From Planctomycetaceae bacterium (GTDB taxonomy: Bacteria; Planctomycetota; Planctomycetia; Pirellulales; Thermoguttaceae), in assembly GCA_031274385.1 (NCBI GenBank), contig JAISQH010000470.1, forward strand, positions 1-6,262: DNA of 6,262 nt. Reading direction: 5' to 3'. The number at the start of each line of letters is the position of its first letter. The stretch's first letter is position 1. Shown one piece after another: positions 5,409 through 6,262 of the stretch. The notes beneath the pieces are model-generated. The model saw only the letters and a list, made by a program, of their open reading frames with translations. It was not told where the DNA came from and searched no databases. Both the position numbers and the translations under genes were made by a program.

Positions 5409-6262
5409 ATGTCGAAACGCTGGATTATTCGCAAGTTTGATAACGAGTTGGCGCGATCTCTTTCGATTTCGATGGGGATTTCGGATTTGGTGGCGACGTT
5501 GCTGGTTGCACGGGGAATTCAGACCCGTGACGCGGCTCAGGCATTTCTCAATACCAATCTGAAAAATCATTTGCGTGACCCGTTTCTTTTGCCCGGTTGC
5601 CGCGAAGCTGCCGAACATCTGTTGGAGGCGGTTAAACGCAAGCAAAAAATTGTTGTCTATGGCGATTACGATGTGGACGGAATTACCGGCATTGTGATTC
5701 TTCGCCAAATGCTTTGTGATTTGGGAGCGGATGTGGATTATTATGTTCCGCATCGGCTTGACGAAGGTTACGGTCTTCATTCCGAAGCCATTGCGAAATT
5801 AGCGCAAAACGGAACCAAAGTCATTGTCACTGTGGATTGCGGCATCTCAAGCATTAAAGAAGCCAAAACCGCAACCGAACACGGTATCGAACTTTTGATT
5901 ACGGATCATCACACGCCCCGTTCGGAACTCCCGGCGGCTGCCGCCATTGTTCATCCGCAACTCGTTTGGCTGGAAAATCAATACGTTTCGCCTTCGTCCT
6001 TGACGCCGGAAAAGAACAGGATTGCGAAAAAATATCCGTTTCCGTCGCTTTGTGGTTCGGCGGTGGCGTTGAAGGTGGCGTGGGCGTTGGGGCAACTCGC
6101 CTCCAATGGACCCGATAAACCCGTTTCGCCCAAGTTTCGGGAACGTCTCACCGAAATGCTCGGTCTCGCCGCATTGGGAACGGTTGCCGATTTTGTTCCG
6201 CTGCAAGACGAAAACCGTGCGTTGGTTCGGGACGGTTTGCAATATCTCCATTCGCCGAAATC
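5409..6262 (+). CDS. recJ: Single-stranded-DNA-specific exonuclease RecJ, N-terminal part
   Basis: RecJ degrades single-stranded DNA 5' to 3' in recombination and mismatch and base-excision repair. The window holds 284 codons and ends within the gene; the full family length is about 560-600 residues, so the DHHA1 and OB domains lie beyond. The DHH phosphoesterase motifs that bind manganese are intact: GDYDVDG at 85-91, VDCG with Asp143, TDHH at 165-168, and His182 in VHP. A CGSAVALKVAWAL segment (215-227) and LAALGTVADFVPL (253-265) follow, as in other RecJ proteins. ATG at 5409 is chosen because KRWIIR is a typical RecJ opening; an in-frame GTG at 5370 lies inside a repeat arm. A GAGAGG at 5388-5393 is rather far from the start. 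No truncating mutation is seen. Confidence 0.95.
   Translation, partial: MSKRWIIRKFDNELARSLSISMGISDLVATLLVARGIQTRDAAQAFLNTNLKNHLRDPFLLPGCREAAEHLLEAVKRKQKIVVYGDYDVDGITGIVILRQMLCDLGADVDYYVPHRLDEGYGLHSEAIAKLAQNGTKVIVTVDCGISSIKEAKTATEHGIELLITDHHTPRSELPAAAAIVHPQLVWLENQYVSPSSLTPEKNRIAKKYPFPSLCGSAVALKVAWALGQLASNGPDKPVSPKFRERLTEMLGLAALGTVADFVPLQDENRALVRDGLQYLHSPK

Noticed and set aside
5847..6251. 134-codon open frame on the minus strand
   Set aside because: It is antisense to recJ, whose motifs are intact in the + frame.

Overview
The window looks like a chromosomal piece of a planctomycete-type bacterium. Two things suggest this. The L33 protein has lost one cysteine from each zinc-ribbon pair, in a sequence context I associate with Planctomycetota. 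Next to it are large secreted proteins of the polysaccharide-degrading kind, with weak or absent Shine-Dalgarno sequences. The taxon is inferred from the proteins alone, with no rRNA present. All genes lie on the + strand.

Layout: (1) 1-156, an intergenic end with two small perfect hairpins and a plausible sigma70 promoter. (2) 157-2112, a secreted 651-residue protein with two SGNH/GDSL hydrolase-like domains around a beta-sandwich-like middle; the first SGNH copy has lost key residues and the second keeps them. (3) 2113-2375, a palindromic repeat element carrying five copies of a 15-bp unit. (4) 2376-4337, a secreted 653-residue protein that looks like an alpha/alpha-toroid plus beta-sandwich polysaccharide lyase-type protein, with no family assigned. 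(5) 4338-4940, a dense run of inverted repeats, including a second, inverted copy of the same palindromic element, a possible SGNH gene remnant, and a 24-bp perfect hairpin built of 9-bp repeats. (6) 4941-5111, rpmG (ribosomal protein L33). (7) 5112-5408, more nested inverted repeats. (8) 5409 to the window end, the first 284 codons of recJ.

The two secreted proteins probably act outside the cytoplasm on decorated polysaccharide: one removes ester groups and the other may cut or bind the chain. This is inference from fold and proximity. A repeat separates them, so they may not share a transcript. rpmG and recJ are housekeeping genes.

The most unusual feature is the intergenic DNA. Every gap holds inverted repeats of a different sequence, and three of them show the same nested design: outer arms enclosing an unrelated inner hairpin. 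The 2-kb lyase-like gene sits between two oppositely oriented copies of one element. I saw no tRNA, rRNA, CRISPR array, transposase or phage gene.
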